A stretch of 58,663 bases of DNA, taken from Cytobacillus massiliigabonensis. GTDB taxonomy: Bacteria; Bacillota; Bacilli; Bacillales; Cytobacillaceae. Location: contig NZ_LT904904.1 in NCBI RefSeq assembly GCF_900199725.1, forward strand, positions 673,810-732,472, in the 5' to 3' direction. The notes under the pieces are model-generated. The model was not told the DNA's origin and did not search any database. It saw only the letters and a list, made by a program, of their open reading frames with translations. Positions 18,318 through 26,819 of this stretch are shown in pieces. The position numbers and the translations under genes are program-made. Numbering within the stretch: position 1 is the stretch's first letter; each line of letters starts with the position of its first letter.

Positions 18318-18933
18318 ACCAGTTATTTTGATTGGAAATGGAGGGCATGCGACTGTACTAACAGATATTTTACTGCAGCAAAACTGTTCGATTATTGGAT
18401 TCACAGCACCTTCAATTCAGGAAAATCGATTTGGAATTCCTTACCTAGGTACAGATGATGTCATCGATTCATATAATAGCGATGATATTGAACTTGTACT
18501 TGGTTTAGGTTCAATCGCTGTTTCAAAGGTACGGGAAAAAATATTTCTACAGTTTAAAGAAAAAGGTTACACGTTTTCTCAAGTTATTCACCAAAGTGCA
18601 GTCATTTCTCCCTATTGCATGTTAGGAGAAGGGGTGCAAGTAATGGCAGGAACTGTAACTGAAGCTTTTGTAGAAATTGCCGATAATACTATTATAAATA
18701 CCTCTTCTAGCATTAATCATGACTGTCGCATCGGGAAGCATTGCCACATAGCACCAGGTACGACGCTATCAGGCAATGTAACCGTGGGTGATCTTACACA
18801 TATCGGTACAGGGTCGACAGTCATTCAAAATGTTCAGATTGGCAGTCAAGTATTAATCGGTGCTGGATCGCTTGTGCTACGGACTATAGGAGATAATAGC
18901 AAAGCTTTCGGGGTGCCTGCTAAGGAAGTGTAG
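18307..18933 (+). CDS. legH: LegH/NeuD-type hexapeptide acetyltransferase
   Basis: Left-handed beta-helix acyltransferase, likely the N-acetylation step on the 4-amino sugar, or an O-acetyltransferase of the finished sugar. The 208-aa protein has a nucleotide-binding N-terminus (VILIGNGGHATVLTDIL) and hexapeptide repeats from about 105 (SSINHDCRIGKHCHIAPG). Start TTG 18307 follows GAGGATGAG and overlaps legI by 11 bases. PglD/NeuD similarity is clear; the exact acceptor is not. Confidence 0.82.
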   Translation: MANKPVILIGNGGHATVLTDILLQQNCSIIGFTAPSIQENRFGIPYLGTDDVIDSYNSDDIELVLGLGSIAVSKVREKIFLQFKEKGYTFSQVIHQSAVISPYCMLGEGVQVMAGTVTEAFVEIADNTIINTSSSINHDCRIGKHCHIAPGTTLSGNVTVGDLTHIGTGSTVIQNVQIGSQVLIGAGSLVLRTIGDNSKAFGVPAKEV

Positions 18934-19989
18934 ATGATGGAAAACTGGAAAGATATATTGATTAGTCCGCATACATCTATTATGAATACGATGAAAATAA
19001 TTGATGAAACTACCTTGCAATTTGCTGTTGTTGTTGATGAATATACTCGTATACTAGGGACAGTAACTGATGGTGATATTCGACGCGGGTTATTGAAAGG
19101 GTTGTCTTTAGACACATCGATTCAAGAAGCTATGAACGATCTACCTGTGTATGAACAAATGGGAAAGAAACGATTTTATTATTATGAATTGATGAAAAAG
19201 CTAAAACTGAAACAACTACCGATAGTGAATCAGGAAAAGCAGATTCAAGATATCCTTTTTTTAGATGATGTAGATCAGCAAGCATTTAAAAAAGAAAATA
19301 CGGTTATTTTAATGGCAGGTGGTCTTGGTACAAGACTCCGGCCTTTGACGGATCATGTACCAAAGCCAATGTTGAAAGTGGGGGACAAGCCCATTTTAGA
19401 AACAATTATTGATAGTTTTAAAGGTTTTGGTTTTACTAATTTTATTTTATCAGTGAATTATAAGAAAGAAATGATTAAGGACTATTTTCAGGATGGTAGA
19501 CATCTTGGTGTAAATATATCGTATATAGAAGAAACAAAAAGACTTGGAACAGCAGGAGCCTTATCACTTTTATCAGACAAACCTGGTCACCCCTTTTTTG
19601 TCATGAATGGTGATCTCCTGACAAAAATTAATTATGAGCAACTGCTAAGCTTTCATAATGAAACGGATTCAGTTGCGACGATGTGTGTTCGTGAATATGA
19701 GTATCAAATTCCGTATGGTGTTTTAGCAACAGAGAATCATCGTCTTCTGTCGATTGAAGAGAAACCGGTTCATAAAAGCTTTGTAAATGCCGGTATTTAC
19801 GTATTGAGTCCAGATGTCCTGAAATCTGTTCCTCAAAATGAATTTTTTGATATGCCGGACTTATTTAAACAGTTGATGAATGAACAAAAAGAAGTTTCGG
19901 CTTTTCCATTGAGGGAGTACTGGCTTGATATTGGCCGTATGGATGATTACGAGAAGGCCAATTATGAATTCAGTGGAGGCTTTCTATGA
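18934..19989 (+). CDS. ptmE: PtmE-type nucleotidyltransferase with CBS pair
   Basis: Probable glucosamine-1-phosphate guanylyltransferase that supplies the GDP-GlcNAc used by LegB. The 351-aa protein has two CBS motifs (about 1-115) fused to an NTP-transferase domain with the signature MAGGLGTRLRPLT, KPMLKVGDKPILE and LDIGRMDDYEKANYEF. This CBS plus transferase arrangement is that of Campylobacter PtmE. Starts at 18934 or the adjacent ATG 18937; there is no gap after legH and it overlaps legF by four bases. Confidence 0.83.
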   Translation: MMENWKDILISPHTSIMNTMKIIDETTLQFAVVVDEYTRILGTVTDGDIRRGLLKGLSLDTSIQEAMNDLPVYEQMGKKRFYYYELMKKLKLKQLPIVNQEKQIQDILFLDDVDQQAFKKENTVILMAGGLGTRLRPLTDHVPKPMLKVGDKPILETIIDSFKGFGFTNFILSVNYKKEMIKDYFQDGRHLGVNISYIEETKRLGTAGALSLLSDKPGHPFFVMNGDLLTKINYEQLLSFHNETDSVATMCVREYEYQIPYGVLATENHRLLSIEEKPVHKSFVNAGIYVLSPDVLKSVPQNEFFDMPDLFKQLMNEQKEVSAFPLREYWLDIGRMDDYEKANYEFSGGFL

Positions 19990-20672
19990 TTAACAATAAA
20001 AAGGTATTAGCTATTGTCCCGGCACGTGGAGGCTCTAAAGGGGTCCCACGTAAGAATGTCCGTAATTTGGCAGGTAAACCATTAATCGCCTGGACGATAG
20101 AGACTGGAAAAAAATCGAAATATATTGATCGAGTAATTGTCTCTTCTGATGACTCTGAAATAATTCGAATATCAAAAGCTTATGGAGCAGATGTCCCTTT
20201 TATTCGTCCGAAACATCTGGCAGAGGACAAGACACCAGGTATAGACCCAGTGATCCATGCCTTAAAAGAGTTACCCGATTATGATTATGTGGTTTTGTTG
20301 CAGCCGACATCGCCGCTGCGCTTAGCAGAGGATATTGATGGATGCATTGAGCAATTGGTGAGAACAAAGTCCTCAGCATGTGTCAGTGTGACAGAATCAG
20401 AAAAATCACCTTACTGGATGTATATAGTTTTAGAGAATGGAGGGATGAAACCGTTCATCCCTCAAAAAGAAGTGGCCGTACCGCGTCAGGATTTACCGTC
20501 TGTTTATATGTTGAATGGTGCAGTCTACGTTGCAAAAACAGAATGGTTACTTCAAACAAAAACATTTGTAACAGAAGAAACTACAGCATTTATTATGTCA
20601 AAAAGTAGATCTTATGATATTGATACAGAAGAGGATTTTTTGTTGTGTGAGTGGAAGATGACCAAAGCGTAA
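19986..20672 (+). CDS. legF: LegF/NeuA-type CMP-nonulosonate cytidylyltransferase
   Basis: Activates legionaminic acid with CTP, forming the donor for Maf. The 228-aa product begins with the CMP-sialate synthase signature VPARGGSKGVPRKN, followed by KPLIAWTI, LLQPTSPLR and NGAVYVAKTEWLL. It is last in the operon, overlapping ptmE by four bases. No terminator is visible before fliB, 75 bp downstream, so fliB may be cotranscribed. Confidence 0.92.
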   Translation: MINNKKVLAIVPARGGSKGVPRKNVRNLAGKPLIAWTIETGKKSKYIDRVIVSSDDSEIIRISKAYGADVPFIRPKHLAEDKTPGIDPVIHALKELPDYDYVVLLQPTSPLRLAEDIDGCIEQLVRTKSSACVSVTESEKSPYWMYIVLENGGMKPFIPQKEVAVPRQDLPSVYMLNGAVYVAKTEWLLQTKTFVTEETTAFIMSKSRSYDIDTEEDFLLCEWKMTKA

Positions 20673-20747
20673 ATAGATTTATAGCTTTACAAAAGAGTTG
20701 GAAAAACTTTAAAGTGTTAGTAATCTAAAAGTGAAGAGGCAATGTGA

Positions 20748-21968
20748 ATGAAATCGAATACAAGACCAATTTTAATTCCTGAGTATATGAAAGAGTTTCA
20801 ATGTATTGGTTCAGCATGTGAAGATACATGCTGTGCGGGATGGAATGTTAATATTGATAAAGAGACGTTTACTAGTTATAGAAAAGTGACAAACCCAGTT
20901 TTGAAAGATCAATTGAAAAAGAATGTTACTAGAAATCGATCTAATAGTTCTTCGGATAATTATGCGAAAATAAAAATGGATAAAGGGGGAGCATGTACAT
21001 TTTTAGATGAAGATCATTTATGTAAGATTCAAAAAGAGTTAGGTCAAGAATTTTTATCTAATACATGTGCTATTTATCCAAGAGTGTTAAATAAAGTAGA
21101 TAATACTGTTGAGAAAAGTGCTACTTTATCTTGTCCAGAAGCGGCAAGATTAGCGCTCCTTAATGGGAAGGGAATTCATTTTTTAGAAGAGGAGGAACCA
21201 AGAGATACACCTGGATTTATTGATGGAAAATTTTCTACTGATAAAGATAATGTATTATTTTGGGATTTACGGATATTCTCCATCCGTATTATGCAAGATA
21301 GAACAACTTCTATAGAAAATAGACTAATTATTTTAGGATTGTTTTTTCAAAAAATATCAAGTATAGCAACCCATGATTTGAAAGACCGACTACCGATCAT
21401 TATGGATGAATATTTTTCATCTATATCGAATGGAGCCTTTTTAGCCTCCGTTGGAAATATTCCAAGTAATATATCTTTTCAATTAAGTGTTTGCAAAAGT
21501 TTAATTAATTTTCGTTTCTCTTCACGGGTGACTAGTAAAAGGTATATTGAATGCGTGAAAGAAATGCTAGAAGGTTTGAAATTTAACGAGAGTGCTAATT
21601 TAGAAGTAGTTATGAGCAGTTATAAGGATGCTTATGAAAATCATTATATGCCATTTATTGAACAACATTCATATATATTAGAGAATTTCCTAGTGAATTA
21701 TATTTTTAAAAACTTGTTTCCATACGATCAAAAAAATTTCTTCGATAGTTATGTGATGTTGATAGTGAATTTTGCTTTACTAAAGCTGCACCTTATTGGT
21801 ATTGCCAAGTATAATGATAAACTATCAACTGAATTGGTAATTAAGTTAATTCAATCTTTTTCTAAAACAGTGGATCATAACCTTCAATATTTAACAAATG
21901 TCCAGAAATTATTAACTGATAATGGATATACAACGATGGCTCATATGGTTGTGTTACTGAAGAGCTAA
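20748..21968 (+). CDS. fliB: FliB-type flagellin lysine-N-methylase
   Basis: Predicted to methylate surface lysines of flagellin; Salmonella FliB is reported to use an iron-sulfur cluster. The 406-aa protein has the N-terminal Cys-rich signature CIGSACEDTCCAGW (about 19-32), a second Cys set (GACTFLDEDHLCKIQ, TCAIYPRVL) and SATLSCPEAARLAL, all diagnostic of the family. RBS GAAGAGG precedes ATG 20748 by eight bases. Its position beside maf and the Leg genes suggests flagellin here may carry two kinds of modification. Confidence 0.88.
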   Translation: MKSNTRPILIPEYMKEFQCIGSACEDTCCAGWNVNIDKETFTSYRKVTNPVLKDQLKKNVTRNRSNSSSDNYAKIKMDKGGACTFLDEDHLCKIQKELGQEFLSNTCAIYPRVLNKVDNTVEKSATLSCPEAARLALLNGKGIHFLEEEEPRDTPGFIDGKFSTDKDNVLFWDLRIFSIRIMQDRTTSIENRLIILGLFFQKISSIATHDLKDRLPIIMDEYFSSISNGAFLASVGNIPSNISFQLSVCKSLINFRFSSRVTSKRYIECVKEMLEGLKFNESANLEVVMSSYKDAYENHYMPFIEQHSYILENFLVNYIFKNLFPYDQKNFFDSYVMLIVNFALLKLHLIGIAKYNDKLSTELVIKLIQSFSKTVDHNLQYLTNVQKLLTDNGYTTMAHMVVLLKS

Positions 21969-22451
21969 AATAGTTTTATGTTCAGTGGCATTTAGAATTG
22001 TGGGTATTTGTGAATAATTATATAAGATGGAAAAAGGCTCCTCACTACTATTTAGACTTGCTGAATCGTTTGGTGATAGTCTAAAGGAAACCAATATTGA
22101 GGCTCTTATTTCACTAAAAGCGCCGAGCTTAAGCTCGAGCGCTTAAATTTACTAGTGTAATACTTATCTTTTTTTATAAAAAATTTTCATAAAACGTTTT
22201 TTTCAAACTATCTGTTTCTTCAATTGACAATTCCCCATTTATCACCTCTACACTTACTAGATATTCCTCTAAGTCCTTGTCTATAATTATCTACTTAATC
22301 TAAAGTTTCAAAAATATAAATTGATATCCTTAGCGTGAATGACAGCTTTATCTAAAAGTGGATATCAACTATCACAATAAAGAAATGAAAGTTGAATTCC
22401 ATTAAAGGCTACAATTTTTTTACTAATTCGATGGAATTCCCCTTTTATTAT
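21969..22451. other. Palindrome-rich spacer between fliB and flaG
   Basis: Four inverted repeats in about 390 bp: TTTAGACT/AGTCTAAA (22051-22085), a strong near-perfect hairpin at 22118-22144, TTGATATCC/GGATATCAA (22321-22368, 30-nt loop) and GAATTCCAT/ATGGAATTC (22394-22439, 28-nt loop). A 39-codon ORF from ATG 22027 to 22146 has no ribosome-binding site and overlaps two of the palindromes, so I do not call it a gene. Confidence 0.6.
22174..22292 (-). pseudogene. Possible C-terminal gene remnant
   Basis: On the minus strand this reads as about 37 protein-like residues (IIDKDLEEYLVSVEVINGEL, then an acidic-to-basic helix ending KTFYENFL and a stop). It is preceded by an in-frame stop and has no start codon or ribosome-binding site. 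The hairpin at 22118-22144, followed on this strand by CTTTTAG, could have been its terminator. I cannot name the parent gene. Confidence 0.3.
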
Positions 22452-22478
22452 TAAATTCTTTGTCAATTATTCCGATAT
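22452..22478 (+). promoter_or_regulatory. Sigma-D promoter of flaG-fliD-fliS-fliT
   Basis: TAAA at 22452-22455, a 16-bp spacer, then a perfect CCGATAT at 22472-22478, 32 bp before the flaG start. Confidence 0.92.
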
Positions 22479-22510
22479 AAAAGTGACTAAATCTATTGGA
22501 GGCAAGAGTG

Positions 22511-22876
22511 ATGCTAGAAAGTCTTTCAACTAACGTCCTTTCCTCACAGCTTAGAAACACAACTTCAGAAGGAATAAGTTCATATTACCAAGGGAAAATT
22601 GATAAGATTGCTTATTCAGAACAACTGAATAACGAAAAGGGATATCAACCGAAAGAAAAGGAAGTTCGGGAAATTGTAGAAAGTATGAATTCGTTCCTAG
22701 AACCAGCGCAGACTTCTATAAGGTTTGAGTATCATGAGAAATTGAATGAGTATTATGTAAGAATTGTAGATGATTCTACAAAGGAAACAGTTCGAGAAAT
22801 TCCTTCGAAAAAGTTGTTGGATTTTTACGCGGCAATGACAGAGTTTGTCGGGCTGATGGTAGACGAAAAAATATAA
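22511..22876 (+). CDS. flaG: FlaG family protein (YvyC)
   Basis: Small flagellar protein that influences filament length in other bacteria. The 121-aa product has the FlaG-domain pattern IRFEYHEKLNEYYVRIVDDS followed by VREIPSKKLLDFYAAMTEFVG. I start it at ATG 22511 because TTGGAGGC at 22496-22503 is the ribosome-binding site; GTG 22508 is possible. First gene of the cap operon, 14 bp before fliD. Confidence 0.88.
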   Translation: MLESLSTNVLSSQLRNTTSEGISSYYQGKIDKIAYSEQLNNEKGYQPKEKEVREIVESMNSFLEPAQTSIRFEYHEKLNEYYVRIVDDSTKETVREIPSKKLLDFYAAMTEFVGLMVDEKI

Positions 22877-22890
22877 GTGGGTGATTGGGA

Positions 22891-24405
22891 ATGGTACGAG
22901 TAAGTGGATTGGCAAGTGGAATGGATATTGATGACATTGTTAGTAAAATGATGCAGGCGCAAAGAGTGCCGCTTGATAAAATGAATCAGAAGAAGCAGTA
23001 TTCAGAATGGCAGCGTGATGATTATCGATCATTGAATTCAGCTATGCTAGAATTCGATAAGTTTATTTTTGATGGAATTGGTAAGGAAAGTTCGTTTGCG
23101 AAGAAAACAGTAAATGTGTCAAATCCGAATGCTTTGTCAGTAAAGGGTGTTAATGCAACTGGTAATTTTTCAGGAACGATGGAAGTGAAAAATTTAGCTT
23201 CATCATCGACGGTAATAGGTGATACTGCAATTGATAATGCTACAAATAAACTATCAGCTTATGGGATAAATCCAGGAGAAAACATCATAAAAGCGATAAA
23301 TGAAAAAGGAGAAATGCAGGAATATAAGTTTCAAGTTACAGCTGACGATACGATGGATAGTGTGATCAATAAAATAAATTCTGAGACAGGTGTGACAGCT
23401 TTTTTTGATGAGAAGACTCAAAAACTATCATTTACATCTAAACAAACGGGAAATATATCCGGCAATATAGACATAAACAATGATAAGGGAATTGAATTTG
23501 TGAGTGGAGACTTTTTGGGTAAAGTATTTACTAACAAAATAAGTACGCCAGGGTTAAATGCAGAATTCACTTATAATGGCGTAAAAACTGAACGGACATC
23601 GAATGTCTTCACCATCAACGGCGCAGAATTTACTTTAAAGGAAAAAACAACCAGTCCGATCACCTTCTCCTCTACAACTGATGTAGATGCTGTTTTAGAT
23701 ACAATCACACAATTTGTAAATAAGTACAATGAATTAATTGAAAAAATTAGCGATAAAACGACGGAACCTAAAAACCGAAATTTTGCACCATTGACTGCTG
23801 AACAAAAGAAAGCAATGTCTGAAGATGAGATAAAACTTTGGGAAGAAAAGGCAAAGAGCGGTACTTTAAGAGGAGACTCTACGCTGAAAAGTTTATTATC
23901 TACCATGAGAACATCCTTGTACACTTCAGTTAGTGGGGCAACAGGTATACAAAACTTAAGTGAGCTTGGAATTACCACAACTAAAAACTATCTTGAGGGT
24001 GGCAAGCTGACGATCGATGAGAAAAAGCTGAAAGAAGCAATTTCTAAAGACCCTAGTGCAATTTATAAATTATTTATGGCAGAGGGGAAACCGGTTGATC
24101 AGACAAAACCGTTTGATGAGAAGACAAACCCGATTGATCCGAAGACACAAGGCTTAGCTCGCCGCTTAAGAAGTGATTTAGATTCAGCGATGAAATCAAT
24201 TACTGAAAAAGCTGGAAAAACAGGCTATGTTAATGATAAGTTTACAATTGGAAAGTCTCTTAATGATTTAAACAAAAGAATATCCGCTTTTGAAGTGAAA
24301 TTAACGAAACTTGAAAATAGATACTATAGCCAGTTCACTGCCATGGAAAAAGCGATTCAAAGGGCAAACAGCCAAAGTGCTTCACTTATGCAATACTTTG
24401 GATAA
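22891..24405 (+). CDS. fliD: FliD, filament cap protein
   Basis: Caps the growing filament and folds incoming flagellin. The 504-aa product begins MVRVSGLASGMDIDDIV, the conserved FliD_N motif, and ends in a coiled coil (FEVKLTKLENRYYSQFTAME) typical of FliD_C. ATG 22891 matches the family start; TTG 22885 overlaps the likely ribosome-binding site GTGGGTGAT. Under the sigma-D promoter before flaG. Confidence 0.96.
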   Translation: MVRVSGLASGMDIDDIVSKMMQAQRVPLDKMNQKKQYSEWQRDDYRSLNSAMLEFDKFIFDGIGKESSFAKKTVNVSNPNALSVKGVNATGNFSGTMEVKNLASSSTVIGDTAIDNATNKLSAYGINPGENIIKAINEKGEMQEYKFQVTADDTMDSVINKINSETGVTAFFDEKTQKLSFTSKQTGNISGNIDINNDKGIEFVSGDFLGKVFTNKISTPGLNAEFTYNGVKTERTSNVFTINGAEFTLKEKTTSPITFSSTTDVDAVLDTITQFVNKYNELIEKISDKTTEPKNRNFAPLTAEQKKAMSEDEIKLWEEKAKSGTLRGDSTLKSLLSTMRTSLYTSVSGATGIQNLSELGITTTKNYLEGGKLTIDEKKLKEAISKDPSAIYKLFMAEGKPVDQTKPFDEKTNPIDPKTQGLARRLRSDLDSAMKSITEKAGKTGYVNDKFTIGKSLNDLNKRISAFEVKLTKLENRYYSQFTAMEKAIQRANSQSASLMQYFG

Positions 24406-24430
24406 GGTTAATTAGAAAGGAAGTTAATAA

Positions 24431-24832
24431 ATGGCCATCAATAACCCATATCAATCATATCAACAAAATTCTGTAAATACCGCTTCTCCAGGGGAGCTAA
24501 CGTTAATGCTTTATAATGGCTGTCTTAAATTTATTACTATAGGAAAGAAAGCAATAGAAAAGGGGAACATTGAAGATAAAAATACTAATCTTCTAAAAGC
24601 ACAAAATATTATTAGAGAATTAATGGTTACCTTGAATATGGATGTAGCTATTTCACAAGATATGATGACATTATATGAATTTATAAATCGTCGTCTTATG
24701 GAAGCAAATATGAAAAATGATATTTCTGCTTTAAATGAGGTTGAAGAACTGATTACGGATTTCCGTGATACATGGAAGGAAGCGATTCAGATGAATCGTC
24801 AAAAACAATTTGCACAAAGTGGTCGGGCGTAA
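24431..24832 (+). CDS. fliS: FliS, flagellin export chaperone
   Basis: Binds the C-terminus of newly made flagellin and prevents premature polymerisation; in Bacillus it also affects FliW-flagellin binding. The 133-aa product has the conserved NPYQSYQQNSVNTASPGELT start and LMLYNGCLKFI. RBS GAAAGGAAG precedes ATG 24431. Its TAA stop shares one base with the fliT ATG. Confidence 0.96.
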   Translation: MAINNPYQSYQQNSVNTASPGELTLMLYNGCLKFITIGKKAIEKGNIEDKNTNLLKAQNIIRELMVTLNMDVAISQDMMTLYEFINRRLMEANMKNDISALNEVEELITDFRDTWKEAIQMNRQKQFAQSGRA

Positions 24833-25179
24833 TGGAGGAGCTTAAGCAATTTCATGCACTAACTGTGGAGTTAGTTGGTCTTTTATCGAATATGTTTAAG
24901 GCGGACCGAGAAGAAAATATAAATAAAATTAGTCAGTTACTTGATCGACGCGAAATTTTGATGGGGTCCATTCACCCACCTTTTTCAGAAAAGGAAAAAA
25001 AGGTGGGAAGGCAGCTGTTGCAGCTGAATAAGCAAGTGGATGAGCTTTTGCTTTCACAAAAGAAAGAAATTCAACGAGATATCAATGAATTGAATGCAAA
25101 GAAAAAATCATCCAATAAGTATACGAATCCTTATGAAAGCTTTACAATTGATGGTGCATTTTATGATAAGAAAAATTAA
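24832..25179 (+). CDS. fliT: FliT, FliD export chaperone
   Basis: Short helical protein expected to chaperone FliD. The true start is ATG 24832, overlapping the fliS stop by one base, and gives a 115-aa protein with long amphipathic helices and a lysine-rich tail. A longer in-frame version from 24772 would run inside fliS and is rejected. Assignment rests on position and helical character, as FliT sequences diverge. Confidence 0.8.
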   Translation: MEELKQFHALTVELVGLLSNMFKADREENINKISQLLDRREILMGSIHPPFSEKEKKVGRQLLQLNKQVDELLLSQKKEIQRDINELNAKKKSSNKYTNPYESFTIDGAFYDKKN

Positions 25180-25248
25180 TTGAGTAATAAATGATTAAAT
25201 GTTTCTACCCTTATTAAAGAATGATATGGGAAATGAGTTGGTATTTGT

Positions 25249-25449
25249 ATGGATATTGGAATTTTATCAATGGCGTTAAGCCAAGGACAAGTTCAGCAGC
25301 AGGCTTCAATATCAGTGATGAAAAAAGTAATGGATCAAGCAAAGGGGAAGGCTGATTTTATTCATCAGATGATGGAAGGATCAAATTTGCAGGTATTGCA
25401 ACGCACTATGCAGCCGCATCTTGGTGGAAACATTGATTTAAAAGGGTAA
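25249..25449 (+). CDS. yjfB: YjfB-family putative motility protein
   Basis: The 66-aa protein has the family start MDIGILSMALSQGQVQQQAS and internal VMKKVMDQAK. Members are sigma-D dependent in B. subtilis but their role is unknown. Here it sits directly behind fliT, followed by a terminator. No sigma-D promoter was found immediately before it, so it may be transcribed from the flaG promoter. Confidence 0.8.
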   Translation: MDIGILSMALSQGQVQQQASISVMKKVMDQAKGKADFIHQMMEGSNLQVLQRTMQPHLGGNIDLKG

Positions 25450-25454
25450 CAAAA

Positions 25455-25486
25455 AAAAGGAGCAGCCATTAGGTTGCTCCTTTTAG
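25455..25486. terminator. Terminator after the yjfB-like gene
   Basis: Stem AAAAGGAGCA (25455-25464) / TGCTCCTTTT (25475-25484) with flanking A- and T-runs; able to act in both directions between convergent genes. Confidence 0.85.
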
Positions 25487-25526
25487 TTTGGAAACAATAT
25501 GAAAGTATTTTTTGGTTTTTAATATG

Positions 25527-26579
25527 TTAATTGTAATTTAATATTTTCTCAGGCGATTCATCTAGCAGGCTCACTATCCTTAATGAAGAATCTCTCCGCA
25601 AGTCAATATATTCCTCTTCTGCCTTGACTAAAGGTTGATATGGTTCATTGTCATGAATAAATATAATTTGTGCTTCTTTTCCGTTATTTAATAATACTTT
25701 TTGATGAAGGTTCTGCCTCATTATGTACCTAACAAATGGAATGACGATAGCTGGGTTTAATTGGTTATTATGAGCTGCTTCTACAAGCTCATAAACACCA
25801 GAAAAATGGGTATCATTGTTGTTATCATTATTTAGATTCATATATTTAGTATTAAAAGCAGCTGCTACAGAAATTATTTGTACGAAGTAGGGAATATCCG
25901 CTTCCTTTAATTGATTTGGATATCCACTTCCATTTATTCTCTCATGGTGTTGAAGAGCAGTTAGTGGGATAAGTGGATTTAATTCTGGTATTGTTTTTAA
26001 TAAACTATACCCAATTTCAGTATGTTTTTGAACGTGTTCAAGTTCCTGATTATTAAGAGATGCCATTTTATGATAGATTTCATTGTCAAATTCCAGCATT
26101 CCGATTTCATGAAATAGCCCCATATCTGCTAGTAACAAACAATCCTTTTTATTATAGTCAAGTATTTTACCTATAATTGCAGCGAGTATTCCAACATTTA
26201 TACTATGTTGATATAATTGCAAACCCTTTGTTCCTGCTGATTGCACAACTTTTAGGATTGAAGAGTCGTAAAGTGATATATTAATTAGTTCATGGTAGCG
26301 CTTTCTCAATTCTAACAAATCAATTTCATTATTAAAAAAAAGATTTTGGAATGCTTCTTTAACATAGAGCTGTATTGATTGATAAGGTATAGTATTCTGT
26401 GAGTTATCTGTATTAAAATTGACTGAAACTTTTGCACCAAAGCGGTATTTTTGAAGTAAAAGAATATGTATTTCTTTTAAAATTGTTCCTTTTTTTAATA
26501 ATAATATCCCCTGTTCAGAAAAAATGTCTTCACCGAGCTCGCTTCCAACAAGATCAAATGATATTTGTACTTCCTCCAT
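25527..26579 (-). CDS. Degenerate HD-GYP domain protein
   Basis: HD-GYP proteins hydrolyse cyclic-di-GMP. This 350-aa protein has an N-terminal DUF3391-like region and an HD-GYP fold, but key residues are changed: the HD pair is H157-E158 in LFHEIGML, the family DGxGYP is NGSGYP (217-221), and the later VADxYDA motif is VAAAFNT. H125, H186 and H211-H212 remain. It may be a non-canonical enzyme or a c-di-GMP sensor. It lies beside the flagellar cap operon, and a weak sigma-D-like site precedes it. Confidence 0.82.
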   Translation of the reverse strand: MEEVQISFDLVGSELGEDIFSEQGILLLKKGTILKEIHILLLQKYRFGAKVSVNFNTDNSQNTIPYQSIQLYVKEAFQNLFFNNEIDLLELRKRYHELINISLYDSSILKVVQSAGTKGLQLYQHSINVGILAAIIGKILDYNKKDCLLLADMGLFHEIGMLEFDNEIYHKMASLNNQELEHVQKHTEIGYSLLKTIPELNPLIPLTALQHHERINGSGYPNQLKEADIPYFVQIISVAAAFNTKYMNLNNDNNNDTHFSGVYELVEAAHNNQLNPAIVIPFVRYIMRQNLHQKVLLNNGKEAQIIFIHDNEPYQPLVKAEEEYIDLRRDSSLRIVSLLDESPEKILNYN

Positions 26580-26597
26580 CCTAATCCCCCATTACAA

Positions 26598-26623
26598 TAA
26601 TCGACATATTTATACAAAATTTA
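26598..26623 (-). promoter_or_regulatory. Weak sigma-D-like promoter of the HD-GYP gene
   Basis: On the minus strand: TAAA (26623-26620), 16 bp, then CGATTA (26603-26598). Spacing equals that at flgM but the -10 departs from CGATAT/CGATAA. Confidence 0.4.
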
Positions 26624-26670
26624 CATATCCCGTCTAAATTTACCATGTTAATTCAAAAAAAAATACTGAA

Positions 26671-26699
26671 ATTATACTACTTTCAAAAAAAGAGGTAAA
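26671..26699 (-). promoter_or_regulatory. Candidate sigma-A promoter of the HD-GYP gene
   Basis: On the minus strand, TTTACC (26699-26694), 17 bp, perfect TATAAT (26676-26671). Confidence 0.5.
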
Positions 26700-26725
26700 A
26701 GGACCTATTAACCTAAAATACTATA

Positions 26726-26754
26726 TTGACATTTTTGGAATTCATGGGTATATT
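26726..26754 (+). promoter_or_regulatory. Sigma-A promoter of the 97-aa gene
   Basis: Perfect -35 TTGACA (26726-26731), 17-bp spacer, -10 TATATT (26749-26754); 66 bp before the start codon at 26820. Confidence 0.75.
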
Positions 26755-26819
26755 AACCAGTGGAGAATTATAATAAAATAATATATGGGTATAAATTACT
26801 AGTGCAAAGGTGACTGATT

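Noticed and set aside
13945..20672. Pseudaminic acid or plain sialic acid pathway
   Set aside because: A NeuC-type hydrolysing epimerase and a PtmE-type CBS transferase beside a dehydratase and an aminotransferase fit legionaminic acid better; a PseG-type nucleotidase is absent, and sialic acid needs no LegB/LegC.
22027..22146. 39-aa ORF downstream of fliB
   Set aside because: No ribosome-binding site; it overlaps two inverted repeats and has no recognisable pattern.
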